Origin: Bacillota bacterium
GTDB lineage: Bacteria > Bacillota > Dethiobacteria > DTU022 > UBA8154
DNA length: 64,000 bases
Assembly: GCA_012728375.1 (NCBI GenBank)
Contig: JAAYFF010000070.1
Span: 1-64,000, forward strand
Reading direction: 5' to 3'
Positions 47,089 to 56,298 of this stretch are shown here, one piece after another (within the stretch, counting starts at the first letter, position 1; every line of letters starts with the position of its first letter). The notes under the pieces are model-generated. The model was not told the origin of the DNA and made no database searches. It was given only the letters and a program-made list of their open reading frames with translations. The position numbers and the translations under genes were made by a program.

Positions 47089-49146
47089 GTGAGAAGCTTG
47101 GAAAGTGCGGATCAGATAATGACGCTGAATGAAAAACTAAACCAATACTTTTCCGGCAGAGTCGTGCGCAAGGACCTGACGCAAAAGATTAAGGAAGGGG
47201 CCAATGTCCCTGTTTATGTGCTGGAGTACCTGCTGGGGATGTATTGTGCCACTGATGATGAGGAAAGTATTAAGGACGGTGTGGAGAGGGTAAAACAGAT
47301 CCTGGCGGAGAATTTTGTCCGTCCTGACGAAGCGGAAAAGGTAAAGTCCAAGATCCGCGAAATTGGCCAGTATACCGTTATCGACAAGCTTACGGTGGTA
47401 CTTAACGAAAAGAAGGACAGATACGAGGCCCAGTATTCTAACTTGGGGCTCAAAGGCGTGGAGATCGGCACACAATACATAAAGGAATTTGAGAAACTAT
47501 TGGCGGGCGGTATCTGGTGTATCGTCAAGATGAACTACTATTATGATGAAGAGCTAAAAGATGCCAACCCCTTTATCATCACTGACCTCAAGCCCATTCA
47601 GATGCCCAACCTGGATATGCAGGAGATTTTTGCCGGACGGAAACATTTCACCAGCGAAGAATGGATCGATATACTGCTGAGGTCCGTAGGTATGGAGCCT
47701 ACTCAGTTCGAATACCAGGTTAAAATGCATCTGCTGGCCCGCATGATCCCCCTGGTTGAGAATAACTTCAATCTCTGTGAACTGGGACCCAGAGGCACAG
47801 GCAAGTCCCATATTTATAAAGAGATATCACCTAATTCAATATTAATATCAGGAGGACAAACTACTGTAGCCAACCTTTTTTACAATATGTCTACCCGTAA
47901 AATAGGATTGGTAGGAACGTGGGATGTAGTTGCCTTTGACGAGGTTGCCGGCATCACATTCAAAGACAAAGACGGTGTGCAGATCATGAAGGATTTCATG
48001 GCTTCCGGTTCCTTTGCCAGGGGCAAGGAGCTGAAAAATGCCTCTGCCTCCATGGTCTTTGTCGGCAATATCAACCAGAGCGTTGATGTTCTTCTGAAAA
48101 CATCACACCTGTTTGATCCCTTCCCCGAAGCCATGGCTTATGATACGGCTTTCTTTGACCGTATGCACTGTTACATCCCGGGTTGGGAGATTCCCAAGTA
48201 CAGGCCGGAATTCTTTACCTCTGAGTACGGTTTTATCACAGACTACATTGCAGAGTTTTTCCGGGAGATGCGTAAGAGGTCCTTTGCCGATGCCATAGAC
48301 AACTATTTCACCCTGGGGAACAACCTTAACCAAAGGGATGTTATTGCAGTAAGAAAAACCGTCTCCGGCTTGATAAAGCTCATCTATCCCCACGGGGAAT
48401 TTAATAAGGAAAATGTGGCAGAACTTTTAGAATACGCCCTGATTTCAAGGCGGCGAGTTAAAGAGCAGCTGAAAAAAATTGGCGGGATGGAGTTTTATGA
48501 TGTCCATTTCTCCTATATCGACAAGGAAACATTTCAAGAGGAATTTGTATCCGTGCCGGAACAGGGCGGCGGCAAGCTTATACCGGAGGGTATTGGCAAA
48601 CCAGGCCATGTCTATACGGTTGCCCACGGCAGTTCCGGCATGATCGGCGTTTACAAGATAGAAACAGAGGTTGTAAGCGGTTCAGGTAAGTTCGAAAAAA
48701 CTGGCCTCGGCACCAGCAGAAACGCCAGGGAGAGTATCAACACAGCTTTTAATTATTTTAAGGCAAACAAGAAGAACATAAGCGGCGCCATCTCCCTGCA
48801 GCAAAACGATTTTCTCATGCATGTCCAGGATCTGCAGGGGATCGGCATGACCCCGGAGCTGGCCCTTGCGGCCTTTATTGCCTTATGCTCCGGTTCTTTG
48901 CGGAAGCATGTGCAGAGCCAGTTGGTTGTGCTGGGTTCCATGAGCATTGGGGGCACCATTAACAAAGTTGAGGAACTGGCCGGCACATTGCAAGTCTGTT
49001 TTGATGCCGGTGCAAAAAAGATCCTGCTCCCTATGGCATCTGCTGCTGATATGGGGACGGTGCCGCCGGAGCTGTTTGCTAAATTCCAGATATCCTTTTA
49101 CCAGAGTCCGGAAGATGCAGTGTTTAAGGCGTTGGGGGTTGAGTAG
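47089..49146 (+). CDS. brxL: BREX protein BrxL (Lon-like AAA protease family)
   Basis: 685 aa starting GTG 47089; TTG 47098 and ATG 47119 are other candidates. The AAA core has Walker A LGPRGTGKSHIYKE (about residues 230-243) and Walker B-like VAFDEVAG. The C terminus has the Lon-type domain region GSMSIGGTINKVEELAG ... GAKKILLPMASAADM. BrxL is the signature last gene of type 1 BREX and is a DNA-binding AAA+ ring needed for phage exclusion. Intact. Confidence 0.92.
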   Translation: MRSLESADQIMTLNEKLNQYFSGRVVRKDLTQKIKEGANVPVYVLEYLLGMYCATDDEESIKDGVERVKQILAENFVRPDEAEKVKSKIREIGQYTVIDKLTVVLNEKKDRYEAQYSNLGLKGVEIGTQYIKEFEKLLAGGIWCIVKMNYYYDEELKDANPFIITDLKPIQMPNLDMQEIFAGRKHFTSEEWIDILLRSVGMEPTQFEYQVKMHLLARMIPLVENNFNLCELGPRGTGKSHIYKEISPNSILISGGQTTVANLFYNMSTRKIGLVGTWDVVAFDEVAGITFKDKDGVQIMKDFMASGSFARGKELKNASASMVFVGNINQSVDVLLKTSHLFDPFPEAMAYDTAFFDRMHCYIPGWEIPKYRPEFFTSEYGFITDYIAEFFREMRKRSFADAIDNYFTLGNNLNQRDVIAVRKTVSGLIKLIYPHGEFNKENVAELLEYALISRRRVKEQLKKIGGMEFYDVHFSYIDKETFQEEFVSVPEQGGGKLIPEGIGKPGHVYTVAHGSSGMIGVYKIETEVVSGSGKFEKTGLGTSRNARESINTAFNYFKANKKNISGAISLQQNDFLMHVQDLQGIGMTPELALAAFIALCSGSLRKHVQSQLVVLGSMSIGGTINKVEELAGTLQVCFDAGAKKILLPMASAADMGTVPPELFAKFQISFYQSPEDAVFKALGVE

Positions 49147-49250
49147 TTGCTTTTGAATGATTGAAACAGGAAATAGAGTTTTTGAATTCACTTTATGAAT
49201 GCTGAGTAAAGCAATCAGGCCAGTTATGAGGATTAAGGAGGTGTGGCGAT

Positions 49251-52088
49251 ATGATTGATTCTGAGAAGCTAAAGGCTGTTCTGGTGGAATACAAAAAAAA
49301 CTTTGTTTCCCAGCAATGGGACGATGAAAAATATAAATGGGAGGCTGTCAAGCATTTTCAAGAGCACTGGGATATTAATGCTTCGGACTTTTTAAATATG
49401 TTTATGCAAGCTACTAATAAAACATATAATTTACTTGCATCCATGAACAACTTCCCGAGGGGCATGATTAAAGCGTTTGCTGAAGCAGATGCGGAAGCTG
49501 TCAGAGCGATGTTTATCAATCTTTTTGATGAAAACAAGGACCTTGCCGAACGAGTCGAGAAATTCCAATCCGACGCTGAAGCGCTACGAACAAAGTACAA
49601 TGATGGCACATGGAAACAGCACTATCAGAATCTGAATTCCACCAGTACCTACCTCTGGCTCCGTTATCCGGATAAATATTATATTTATAAATATTCAGAG
49701 TGCCGTGCTGTTGCAAAAGAGCTGGGCAGTGATTTTGTTCCCAAAAAGGGTGCCTCATCTGTAAATCTGACGGGTGGCTTTAACTTGTACAATGAAATCT
49801 GTGAGCAGTTGGCAACGGATAAAGAACTTGTAAATTTGTTGCAGTCTGTGATGACGGAGAACTGTTATCCCGATACAAAGCTGAAAACACTGACTATTGA
49901 TGTTGGCTTCTATATTAGCCGAATTTATGCAAAGAAATCTGCTAAGGATGCTGGGGAGTGGTTTCCGGCGGATTATAGCCCGAATATTACGACTGAACAA
50001 TGGCTCTCCCTGCTTGCAGACGAGACGGTGTTCACAAAAACTAGTCTTGAAATCATGAAGCGCTTAAAAGACTTTGGTGGCATGGCCACCTGCACCCAGC
50101 TTTCCATTAAGTATGGTGAGACGAAAAACTTTTATAATGCTGGTTCATCCTCTCTTGCAAAGCGCGTCGCTGAGGCGACAGGCTGCCCGCTTATGACCAC
50201 GGATACCGAAAACTCAAAGTGGTGGCCCATTCTATATGTCGGGAGGTATGCGGATAAAAGTACAGCTGGCGTCTATATTTGGAAACTGCGTAATGAACTG
50301 AGCGAGGCATTGGAGCAGTTTGATCTCTCTGAGGTATCTTTGTATGCGGATAAAGCCCCTGTCATATGGAAAATTAGTCATGGCACCGATTTCATCTCCG
50401 ATGCAGAGGCAAAGATTTTTGAAGACAATCGTGTCATCGTAGTCCAGAAGGATATAAAAGCCACGGCAGCCTCCAAAATGAGCCAGGTGGATAGCTTTAT
50501 GCTTTCCATGAAAAAAGGCGACTATTTCTATCTTTGCTATGGAAACAGCATTCGGCTTCTTGGACAAATTAAAACGGATGATGTCGTACCGAATCCTGAA
50601 AAGGGAAATGGCTGGTATCAAAGGGAATACACAGTTATTGCCAAATCAAAGGATACTTCTCCTTATAAAAATACACAAAAACTGTGGACACCAAATGATA
50701 ACTCCACCTGCATTAAGGTGGGAGAGCCGGACAAGCCGTTATTCGAGGATTTAATTTTGAAACCATATTTTGATATGACGCTGGATTCTTTGTTAGGTAA
50801 TAGAGAAACGGAAATTCACGGCTATTGGTGGCTGAATGCCAATCCAAAAATTTGGAGCTTTTCCGATATTGGTATTGGTGAGATACAGAGCTATACCCTG
50901 TATAACGATAACGGAAATAAACGTCGCATATTCCAGAATTTCTTAGATGCACAAGCTGGTGACCTTATTATCGGATACGAATCCTTTCCGGTGAAACAGG
51001 TTGTTGCCATTGCAAGAGTAACCGAAAATGATGGCAAAAGTTTATATTTTGAAAAAGTAGAGGGGCTTGCTAGACCTATCGATTATGCAACATTGAAAAG
51101 CTGTCCAGAGCTGGAACAAATGGAATACTTCACCAATCCACAAGGCAGTCTCTTTAAGCTTACCAAGGGCGAATACGATTTTATTATGGACTTGGTCCGT
51201 GAAGAAAATCCAGTCGCTCCAAAGGAAACCATCGAAACATATTCCAAAGATAAGTTTTTGGAAGAAGTCTTTATGACGGGTGAACGCTTCGATACCCTTG
51301 TCTCCCTGCTAATTAACAAACAGAACCTGATTTTACAGGGCGCTCCGGGTGTAGGTAAGACCTTTGCCGCAAGACGCCTGGCCTATGCTGTAATGAAAGA
51401 GAAAGACGATAGCCGTATCGAATTCATCCAGTTCCACCAGAACTATTCCTACGAGGACTTCATTATGGGTTATAAGCCGCAGGGTGAAGGTTTTGATTTG
51501 CAATACGGCATTTTCTATCGTTTTTGCCAGAGAGCTGCGAACATGCCAGATAAACCATTTTTCTTTATCATCGATGAAATCAATCGCGGCAATATTAGTA
51601 AAATCTTCGGTGAGCTGCTTATGTTAATTGAAAAGGACTACCGCGGCAAAAAGGCTACACTGGCCTATAATGGGATGTCATTTACCGTTCCGAAAAACTT
51701 ATACATCATTGGCATGATGAATACCGCTGATCGCAGCCTCGCAATGATTGATTATGCGCTGCGCCGTCGTTTTAGTTTCTTTGAAATGGAACCGGGATTT
51801 AACTCCGATGGCTTCAAAGCGTATCAGGCAGGCTTCGATAATGATACATTCAATACCTTGATTGAGCGCATCAAAGAACTGAATAAAGAAATTGCTGCTG
51901 ATAGTTCACTTGGAAAGGGCTTCTGCATCGGCCATAGCTATTTCTGCGGACAGAAAGAATGCACCGATAATTGGATGATGGAGGTCGTTGAATATGATAT
52001 TCTTCCGATGCTGAGCGAGTACTGGTTTGATGAACCGACAAAGCTGCAGCGTTGGGGAAATATACTGCGTGGCGTTTTCAATGACTAA
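49251..52088 (+). CDS. mcrB: McrB-like GTPase/AAA restriction subunit with EVE-like domain
   Basis: 945 aa. The N-terminal about 500 residues are a long, unusual sensor region (MrcB-like and helical). Residues about 525-600 resemble an EVE/PUA base-reading domain (EIHGYWWLNANPKIWSF ... GDLIIGYESFPVKQVVAIARV). The AAA/GTPase motor has QGAPGVGKTFAARRLAY (about 694-710), FFIIDEINRGNISKIFGELL and IGMMNTADRSLA, the McrB NxxD region. With McrC it cleaves foreign DNA carrying modified bases. ATG 49251 with AAGGAGGTG. A 104-base gap separates it from brxL. Confidence 0.88.
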   Translation: MIDSEKLKAVLVEYKKNFVSQQWDDEKYKWEAVKHFQEHWDINASDFLNMFMQATNKTYNLLASMNNFPRGMIKAFAEADAEAVRAMFINLFDENKDLAERVEKFQSDAEALRTKYNDGTWKQHYQNLNSTSTYLWLRYPDKYYIYKYSECRAVAKELGSDFVPKKGASSVNLTGGFNLYNEICEQLATDKELVNLLQSVMTENCYPDTKLKTLTIDVGFYISRIYAKKSAKDAGEWFPADYSPNITTEQWLSLLADETVFTKTSLEIMKRLKDFGGMATCTQLSIKYGETKNFYNAGSSSLAKRVAEATGCPLMTTDTENSKWWPILYVGRYADKSTAGVYIWKLRNELSEALEQFDLSEVSLYADKAPVIWKISHGTDFISDAEAKIFEDNRVIVVQKDIKATAASKMSQVDSFMLSMKKGDYFYLCYGNSIRLLGQIKTDDVVPNPEKGNGWYQREYTVIAKSKDTSPYKNTQKLWTPNDNSTCIKVGEPDKPLFEDLILKPYFDMTLDSLLGNRETEIHGYWWLNANPKIWSFSDIGIGEIQSYTLYNDNGNKRRIFQNFLDAQAGDLIIGYESFPVKQVVAIARVTENDGKSLYFEKVEGLARPIDYATLKSCPELEQMEYFTNPQGSLFKLTKGEYDFIMDLVREENPVAPKETIETYSKDKFLEEVFMTGERFDTLVSLLINKQNLILQGAPGVGKTFAARRLAYAVMKEKDDSRIEFIQFHQNYSYEDFIMGYKPQGEGFDLQYGIFYRFCQRAANMPDKPFFFIIDEINRGNISKIFGELLMLIEKDYRGKKATLAYNGMSFTVPKNLYIIGMMNTADRSLAMIDYALRRRFSFFEMEPGFNSDGFKAYQAGFDNDTFNTLIERIKELNKEIAADSSLGKGFCIGHSYFCGQKECTDNWMMEVVEYDILPMLSEYWFDEPTKLQRWGNILRGVFND

Positions 52089-53145
52089 CGGCAAGGGAAT
52101 CCTCATCAAAAATATTTATTACATGCTTACCTATGCATTTCAGGTGCTGAGACAATCAAACTATGATGAAGTAGCGTCGGAAGAGTTTGAGAACATACAA
52201 GACCTGTTCGCCGCCATTCTTGCCAAAGGCATTGCGCAGCAACTGAAGCAGGGTCTGTACCTTGAATATGTTTCTGAATGCGCCAATCTTTCTGTGATGC
52301 GCGGAAAGATAGATATTCACGGGACAATCAATAACAAGCTTCAGCGAAACCTAAAGCTCTCCTGCGAATTTGATGAGTTGTCTGAAAACAATGTCTTTAA
52401 TCAGATATTGAAAACAACAGCCATCATTCTCCTTCGGCAGTCATCTGTAAATGTCAATCGTAGAACAGCGCTGAAAAAAGTAATGTTGTTTTTTGATGGT
52501 GTGGATATGATTGATCCTTCCTCCATCAAATGGCAGAGTTTGCGGTACCATAGAAACAATCAAAGTTATAAAATGTTGTTAAATATTTGCTATTTTATCC
52601 TTGAAGGTCTTTTGCTATCTACTGATCACGGCGAATACAAAATGGCCACATTCTTGGATGAGCAGCGCATGTCCCGCCTGTATGAAAAATTTGTGCTGGA
52701 GTATTACCGGTATCATCATCCACGCCTGCGAGCCGCAGCTTCGCAGGTAGCGTGGAACATAGACGATGGTGTCATTAAATTCCTGCCCATTATGCAAACG
52801 GATATTACACTCAGGGATAAAGAGAAAATTTTAATTATTGACACCAAATATTATGCCCATACCATGCAGGTTCAGGGTCAATACGATAGTCAGACGCTTC
52901 ACTCCAACAATCTGTATCAGATTTTTACTTACGTTAAAAATCAGGATGTTTATAACACCGGCAATGTAGCAGGTATGCTTTTATATGCAAAAACTGAGGA
53001 GACCATTACACCGGACTGCGACTTTCAGATGAGCGGCAACAAGATAAGTGTAAAGACGTTGGATTTAAATATTGCCTTTCCTGACATTGCCGCACAGTTG
53101 GACAGCATCGCTTCATCCTATTTTGGCGATACAAAAAGGAATTAG
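52081..53145 (+). CDS. mcrC: McrC-like nuclease subunit
   Basis: 354 aa from ATG 52081, overlapping the mcrB stop by 8 bases; the ORF-track start 52027 is inside mcrB. The start KGILIKNIYYMLTYAFQVL is typical of McrC. The nuclease core DITLRDKEKILIIDTKYYAH (about residue 245-265) carries the PD-(D/E)XK-type catalytic residues. It acts as the cutting subunit of the McrBC complex. A short 3' fragment of this gene is present in the collapsed copy at 20.3 kb. Confidence 0.87.
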   Translation: MTNGKGILIKNIYYMLTYAFQVLRQSNYDEVASEEFENIQDLFAAILAKGIAQQLKQGLYLEYVSECANLSVMRGKIDIHGTINNKLQRNLKLSCEFDELSENNVFNQILKTTAIILLRQSSVNVNRRTALKKVMLFFDGVDMIDPSSIKWQSLRYHRNNQSYKMLLNICYFILEGLLLSTDHGEYKMATFLDEQRMSRLYEKFVLEYYRYHHPRLRAAASQVAWNIDDGVIKFLPIMQTDITLRDKEKILIIDTKYYAHTMQVQGQYDSQTLHSNNLYQIFTYVKNQDVYNTGNVAGMLLYAKTEETITPDCDFQMSGNKISVKTLDLNIAFPDIAAQLDSIASSYFGDTKRN

Positions 53146-53265
53146 ATTTAACCGGGTACATCTGCATCCGAGAACTCATACCAGTTGAAATCTTACTCGT
53201 TTTTGATGGAAACTGGGATAAGGATGCTGAAAATAGGTCTTATTTTTGTCTGGGGGATGATTGTG

Positions 53266-54378
53266 GTGAAAGATATTGATAAATTCAGGGGGTGTCTCAT
53301 CGGAGGAGCAGCAGGGGATGCCCTGGGATATCCAGTGGAGTTTTTAGATGGCAAGAGCATTTTCCAAAAGTATGGAAAAAACGGAATTACTGCATATTCT
53401 CTGGTAAATGGCGTGGCTGAGATTTCTGATGACACGCAGATGACCCTCTTTACAGCTAATGGCCTTCTCTTAGGAACAACAAGGGGAATGACAAGAGGTG
53501 TTATGGGGAAATATTCAGATTACATTGCTTTATGCTATCAAGACTGGTATAGCACTCAATATAAAGACATCACAAAAGGCGGTTACTCATGGTTAGTCAA
53601 TATTCCGGAACTTCACGCGTCACGAGCGCCGGGAAATACTTGCCTTTCAGCCATAGAGCAAGGAGCAAACGGCACAATAGAAAAACCAATCAATCAGAGC
53701 AAAGGCTGCGGGGGAATTATGCGCGTCGCTCCCATTGGTTTATATTTTGAAGGGAAGCGGTACACACAAGAAGAGATTGATATGATTGGAGCTGAAGTCG
53801 CTGCCATTACACACGGTCATGAACTTGGGTATATTCCGGCGGCTGCGCTGGTACACATCATTCATATGGTGGCACATGATGCGAATATTACACTGCTTGC
53901 TGCAGTACAAGACTCTATGAAAACGATGGAAAAACTGTTTCCAAAAGCCAGGCATCTTCATGAGCTGTTAACTCTGATGCAAAAGTCTATTGATCTGTCA
54001 TCAGAAAACATGAACGATTTTGAGACAATCAAAGAGCTGGGGGAAGGATGGGTGGCAGAAGAAACGCTAGCGATAGCAATCTATTGTTCTTTGAAATACT
54101 GCAGCAGCTTTGATAAAGCCATCATCGCCGCGGTTAACCACGGCGGAGACAGCGACTCCACCGGAGCGGTTACCGGTAACATAATGGGAGCCTATCTTGG
54201 CTTGCGGGGCATACCTGACAAGTATATTGAACATCTGGAGCTTAAAGACATTATTATGGAAATAGCGGATGATCTATATAACGATTGCAAAATAACAGAA
54301 TATGGTTCCTACCGTGATGATGTGTGGGCGCATAAATACATTTATCATGATTATGGCAGGGAAAGTGGAAACTTTTAA
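53266..54378 (+). CDS. ADP-ribosylglycohydrolase (DraG-like)
   Basis: About 370 aa from GTG 53266 (GGGGGA eight bases upstream); ATG 53257 or the ORF-track start 53185 are other options. Metal-ligand motifs are DDTQMT near the N terminus and NHGGDSDSTGAVTGNIMGA near residue 290. RGCLIGGAAGDALGYPVEF is the family opening. It removes ADP-ribose from protein or nucleic acid. It follows mcrC and is duplicated as a 3' half in the collapsed copy, so it travels with the island and may be a defence accessory. No ADP-ribosyltransferase partner is visible nearby. Confidence 0.9.
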   Translation: MKDIDKFRGCLIGGAAGDALGYPVEFLDGKSIFQKYGKNGITAYSLVNGVAEISDDTQMTLFTANGLLLGTTRGMTRGVMGKYSDYIALCYQDWYSTQYKDITKGGYSWLVNIPELHASRAPGNTCLSAIEQGANGTIEKPINQSKGCGGIMRVAPIGLYFEGKRYTQEEIDMIGAEVAAITHGHELGYIPAAALVHIIHMVAHDANITLLAAVQDSMKTMEKLFPKARHLHELLTLMQKSIDLSSENMNDFETIKELGEGWVAEETLAIAIYCSLKYCSSFDKAIIAAVNHGGDSDSTGAVTGNIMGAYLGLRGIPDKYIEHLELKDIIMEIADDLYNDCKITEYGSYRDDVWAHKYIYHDYGRESGNF

Positions 54379-54392
54379 TTTCTGGCTGTGTA

Positions 54393-54429
54393 TTTTTACA
54401 GCAAAAATGAATTTTTTAGGCTGTAAAAA
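54393..54429. promoter_or_regulatory. 10-bp inverted repeat upstream of the ParD/ParE-like pair
   Basis: TTTTTACAGC (54393-54402) and GCTGTAAAAA (54420-54429) are perfectly complementary with 17 bases between. A TATTATGATAAAAT stretch just after could hold the -10 box. Likely an antitoxin operator, or a terminator for the ADP-ribosylglycohydrolase gene. Confidence 0.5.
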
Positions 54430-54486
54430 GCCATGTATTATGATAAAATAAAAATAATATATTAAGATCCGGGAGGAAATAACTTA

Positions 54487-54705
54487 ATGGGAATAATTGA
54501 TGATTTGGTTAATCAAATAGAAAAATTACCCCCATCTGACAGAGCACAAATTGTAGATGCAGTAATTAGAGATATGGCATCTCCTGATCCCCAAATTGAC
54601 AAGGTGTGGGCTAAAGAGGCCTCAATACGTTGGGGTGATTATAAACAAAAAAAAGTAAAGGCAATACCCTATGAGGAAGTATTGTCAAAGTATAAAAGAA
54701 CATGA
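54487..54705 (+). CDS. Antitoxin of ParD/RelB-like addiction module
   Basis: 72 aa. LVNQIEKLPPSDRAQIVDAV and the C-terminal VKAIPYEEVLSKYK match the small addiction-module component family (TIGR02574-type). GGGAGG lies 11 bases before ATG 54487. Overlaps the toxin gene by 4 bases (ATGA). Confidence 0.85.
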   Translation: MGIIDDLVNQIEKLPPSDRAQIVDAVIRDMASPDPQIDKVWAKEASIRWGDYKQKKVKAIPYEEVLSKYKRT

Positions 54706-54998
54706 AGGTTTCCTTTTTGCCTTTAGCTGAACAGGAGCTTGACGAAGCTTTTTTATGGTATGAGGAGCAAGTAGTTGGACTCGGGAATGGTTTTCTTGAT
54801 GAATTCAACCAATCCATTAAGCGTATTGTTGCTTTTCCAGCATTGTACGAACAAATAGACAATAATTTGAGACGGTGCTTGATGAATCGATTTCCTTATG
54901 GCATTATCTACGGGATTGACGGCGAACAAACTATTATCGTTGCTTTAGCTCATTTGAAAAGAAGACCTAATTATTGGTCTAATAGAAATATTGAGTAA
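54702..54998 (+). CDS. ParE/RelE-like toxin
   Basis: 98 aa with the RelE/ParE fold pattern: LAEQELDEAFLWYEEQ, RIVAFPALYEQI, RFPYGIIYGIDGEQTIIVALAHLKRRPNYW (quoted in part from two neighbouring strands). Translation is coupled to the antitoxin gene. Whether it targets ribosomes or gyrase cannot be told. The last gene before the IS66 insertion. Confidence 0.87.
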   Translation: MKVSFLPLAEQELDEAFLWYEEQVVGLGNGFLDEFNQSIKRIVAFPALYEQIDNNLRRCLMNRFPYGIIYGIDGEQTIIVALAHLKRRPNYWSNRNIE

Positions 54999-55192
54999 AG
55001 GCATTGATTGCCCCTCTTATTACCCGTTCCCCCCCCATATTACCCGCTAATGTTTAATAAAACCTCTTAAAAGCTGATACACTACCGGCAAAAGTGCCCC
55101 AATTATTCACTAAATCTCTTTAATGCGTAAGATGTAGAACAGGGTATTTACTTAATCCAGAATCCCTTTAACGAATCTTTCACTGATTGGCT
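54999..55192. other. Short intergenic stretch between ParE-like gene and IS66
   Basis: No gene. Contains a C-run (CCCCCCC near 55030). Nothing else was recognised. Confidence 0.4.
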
Positions 55193-55239
55193 GTTGATTT
55201 GTAAGCGTCAAAGAGACGCGTACCTATTAGCCTCCGATA

Positions 55240-55515
55240 TCAGCAAAAGCCACCATCGGCAATACTTTTAACCTCGTTATACTGCCTACGGATCAGCCGT
55301 TTAAATTCCGCATCCGATAACCCATCGCCCAGGTCCACGCCGCCTTCTGAAAGCAGGTCATAGAACAATTCAGCGAACTCCCTGTGTTCCCTCACCATCC
55401 TTTTGTAACGCGCTAAAATTTCGGTTTGAAAATCCAGCTCGAATATGTATCGAGGAGTTTTACCTGATAGATAGTCCTTAACCATTTCCATCATATAGTC
55501 AATATTCGCTGCCAT
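55240..55515 (-). CDS. Small IS66-associated ORF, function unknown
   Basis: 91 aa from ATG 55515 (MAANIDYMMEMVKDYLSGKT), one base after the tnpC stop. The ORF track opens at 55617 inside tnpC, but this ATG has GGAGGAAGT-type signal upstream. Acidic, helical, with a C-terminal EFKRLIRRQYNEVKS. It lies inside the IS66 ends and is a passenger or accessory gene. Confidence 0.7.
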   Translation of the reverse strand: MAANIDYMMEMVKDYLSGKTPRYIFELDFQTEILARYKRMVREHREFAELFYDLLSEGGVDLGDGLSDAEFKRLIRRQYNEVKSIADGGFC

Positions 55516-55516
55516 G

Positions 55517-56141
55517 TTATACTTCCTCCCACGGATATTTTTCTTTTTTCTCGTCCTTTGGTTTCGGTGAAAATACCTTGCTCGGCAGGGCTGCACTGCC
55601 AGGCAGGAAGTTTTCAATTGCGGCTGCGTAACCCGGTTTTCCCAAGTTAGGAGCGTTGGTAAAAATCCATGTTAAGTATTCAAATGGATTAAGGCCGTTT
55701 TCTTTTGCAGTCACGATCAGGCTGTAGTAAACCGCGCTGGCTTTAGCACCGTTTGGTGTGTTAGCAAACAGCCAATTTTTTCGTCCAATCACAAATGGTT
55801 TAATGCTGCGCTCCGCACGGTTATTGGAAATTTCCAGGCGGCCATCCAGCAGGTATCTCTCAAGATATTTCCGCTGAGATAGCGCGTAATGTACTGCTTT
55901 GCCAAAAAGGGTATTGGGAAGCGCAGCAAGGCCTTCAATCCAGTTGTAAAATTCATCAATCACGGGCCTGGATAGCCGACTGCGTTCTTTAAGGCGATCA
56001 TCCGGACTCAGCAAGGCAAACTGTTTTTCCAAATGAAATAGTTTGTCGCAATAGGCAACTCCTTTTGCCGCGTTGGAATCCGGCTGCTTGTCCTTTGGCA
56101 GGGTTTTTAGCGCATCAAAGAATTTCCGACGCAGGTGTGCC
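55517..56141 (-). pseudogene. tnpC: IS66 transposase TnpC, C-terminal part (separated by RIT insertion)
   Basis: Continues the transposase after the insertion point: HLRRKFFDALKTLPKDKQ, then LEISNNRAERSIKPFVIGRK, the conserved DDE_Tnp_IS66 end with the catalytic Glu in NNRAERS. It stops at 55517 (PWEEV). The piece is in the correct frame with 59638-60614 once the 3496-bp insert is taken out. Confidence 0.93.
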
Positions 56142-56161
56142 TTATCTTACTTCTCGAATAA

Positions 56162-56195
56162 GGCACATTATCCAAGAAATATGATTATCCGAGAA
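56162..56195 (+). repeat. Left terminal inverted repeat of RIT element
   Basis: GGCACATTATCCAAGAAATA followed by TGATTATCCGAGAA; 33 of 34 bases match the complement of 59604-59637. Each end holds two direct copies of ATTATCC[A/G]AGAA, probably recombinase binding sites. Confidence 0.93.
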
Positions 56196-56252
56196 GAATA
56201 TCTGAAACCAGCATAAATACACTCTTTATCTGACATCTTCTCTGATAATAGC

Positions 56253-56292
56253 ACCTCCTTTAGAATGGAATTATAAACCATTCCAAGGAGGT
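56253..56292 (+). promoter_or_regulatory. Hairpin that can sequester the ribosome site of the first RIT gene
   Basis: ACCTCCTT (56253-56260) pairs with the ribosome site AAGGAGGT (56285-56292), and GAATGG (56263-56268) pairs with CCATTC (56278-56283) around a 9-base loop. The structure would hide the ribosome site of the recombinase at 56299 in any transcript that includes the whole hairpin. Confidence 0.7.
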
Positions 56293-56298
56293 ATTATT

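Noticed and set aside
36614-49146. DISARM or type 2 BREX instead of type 1 BREX
   Set aside because: No DrmA/DrmB/DrmC, PglW kinase or BrxD was seen. BrxA, BrxB and BrxL in standard order define type 1.
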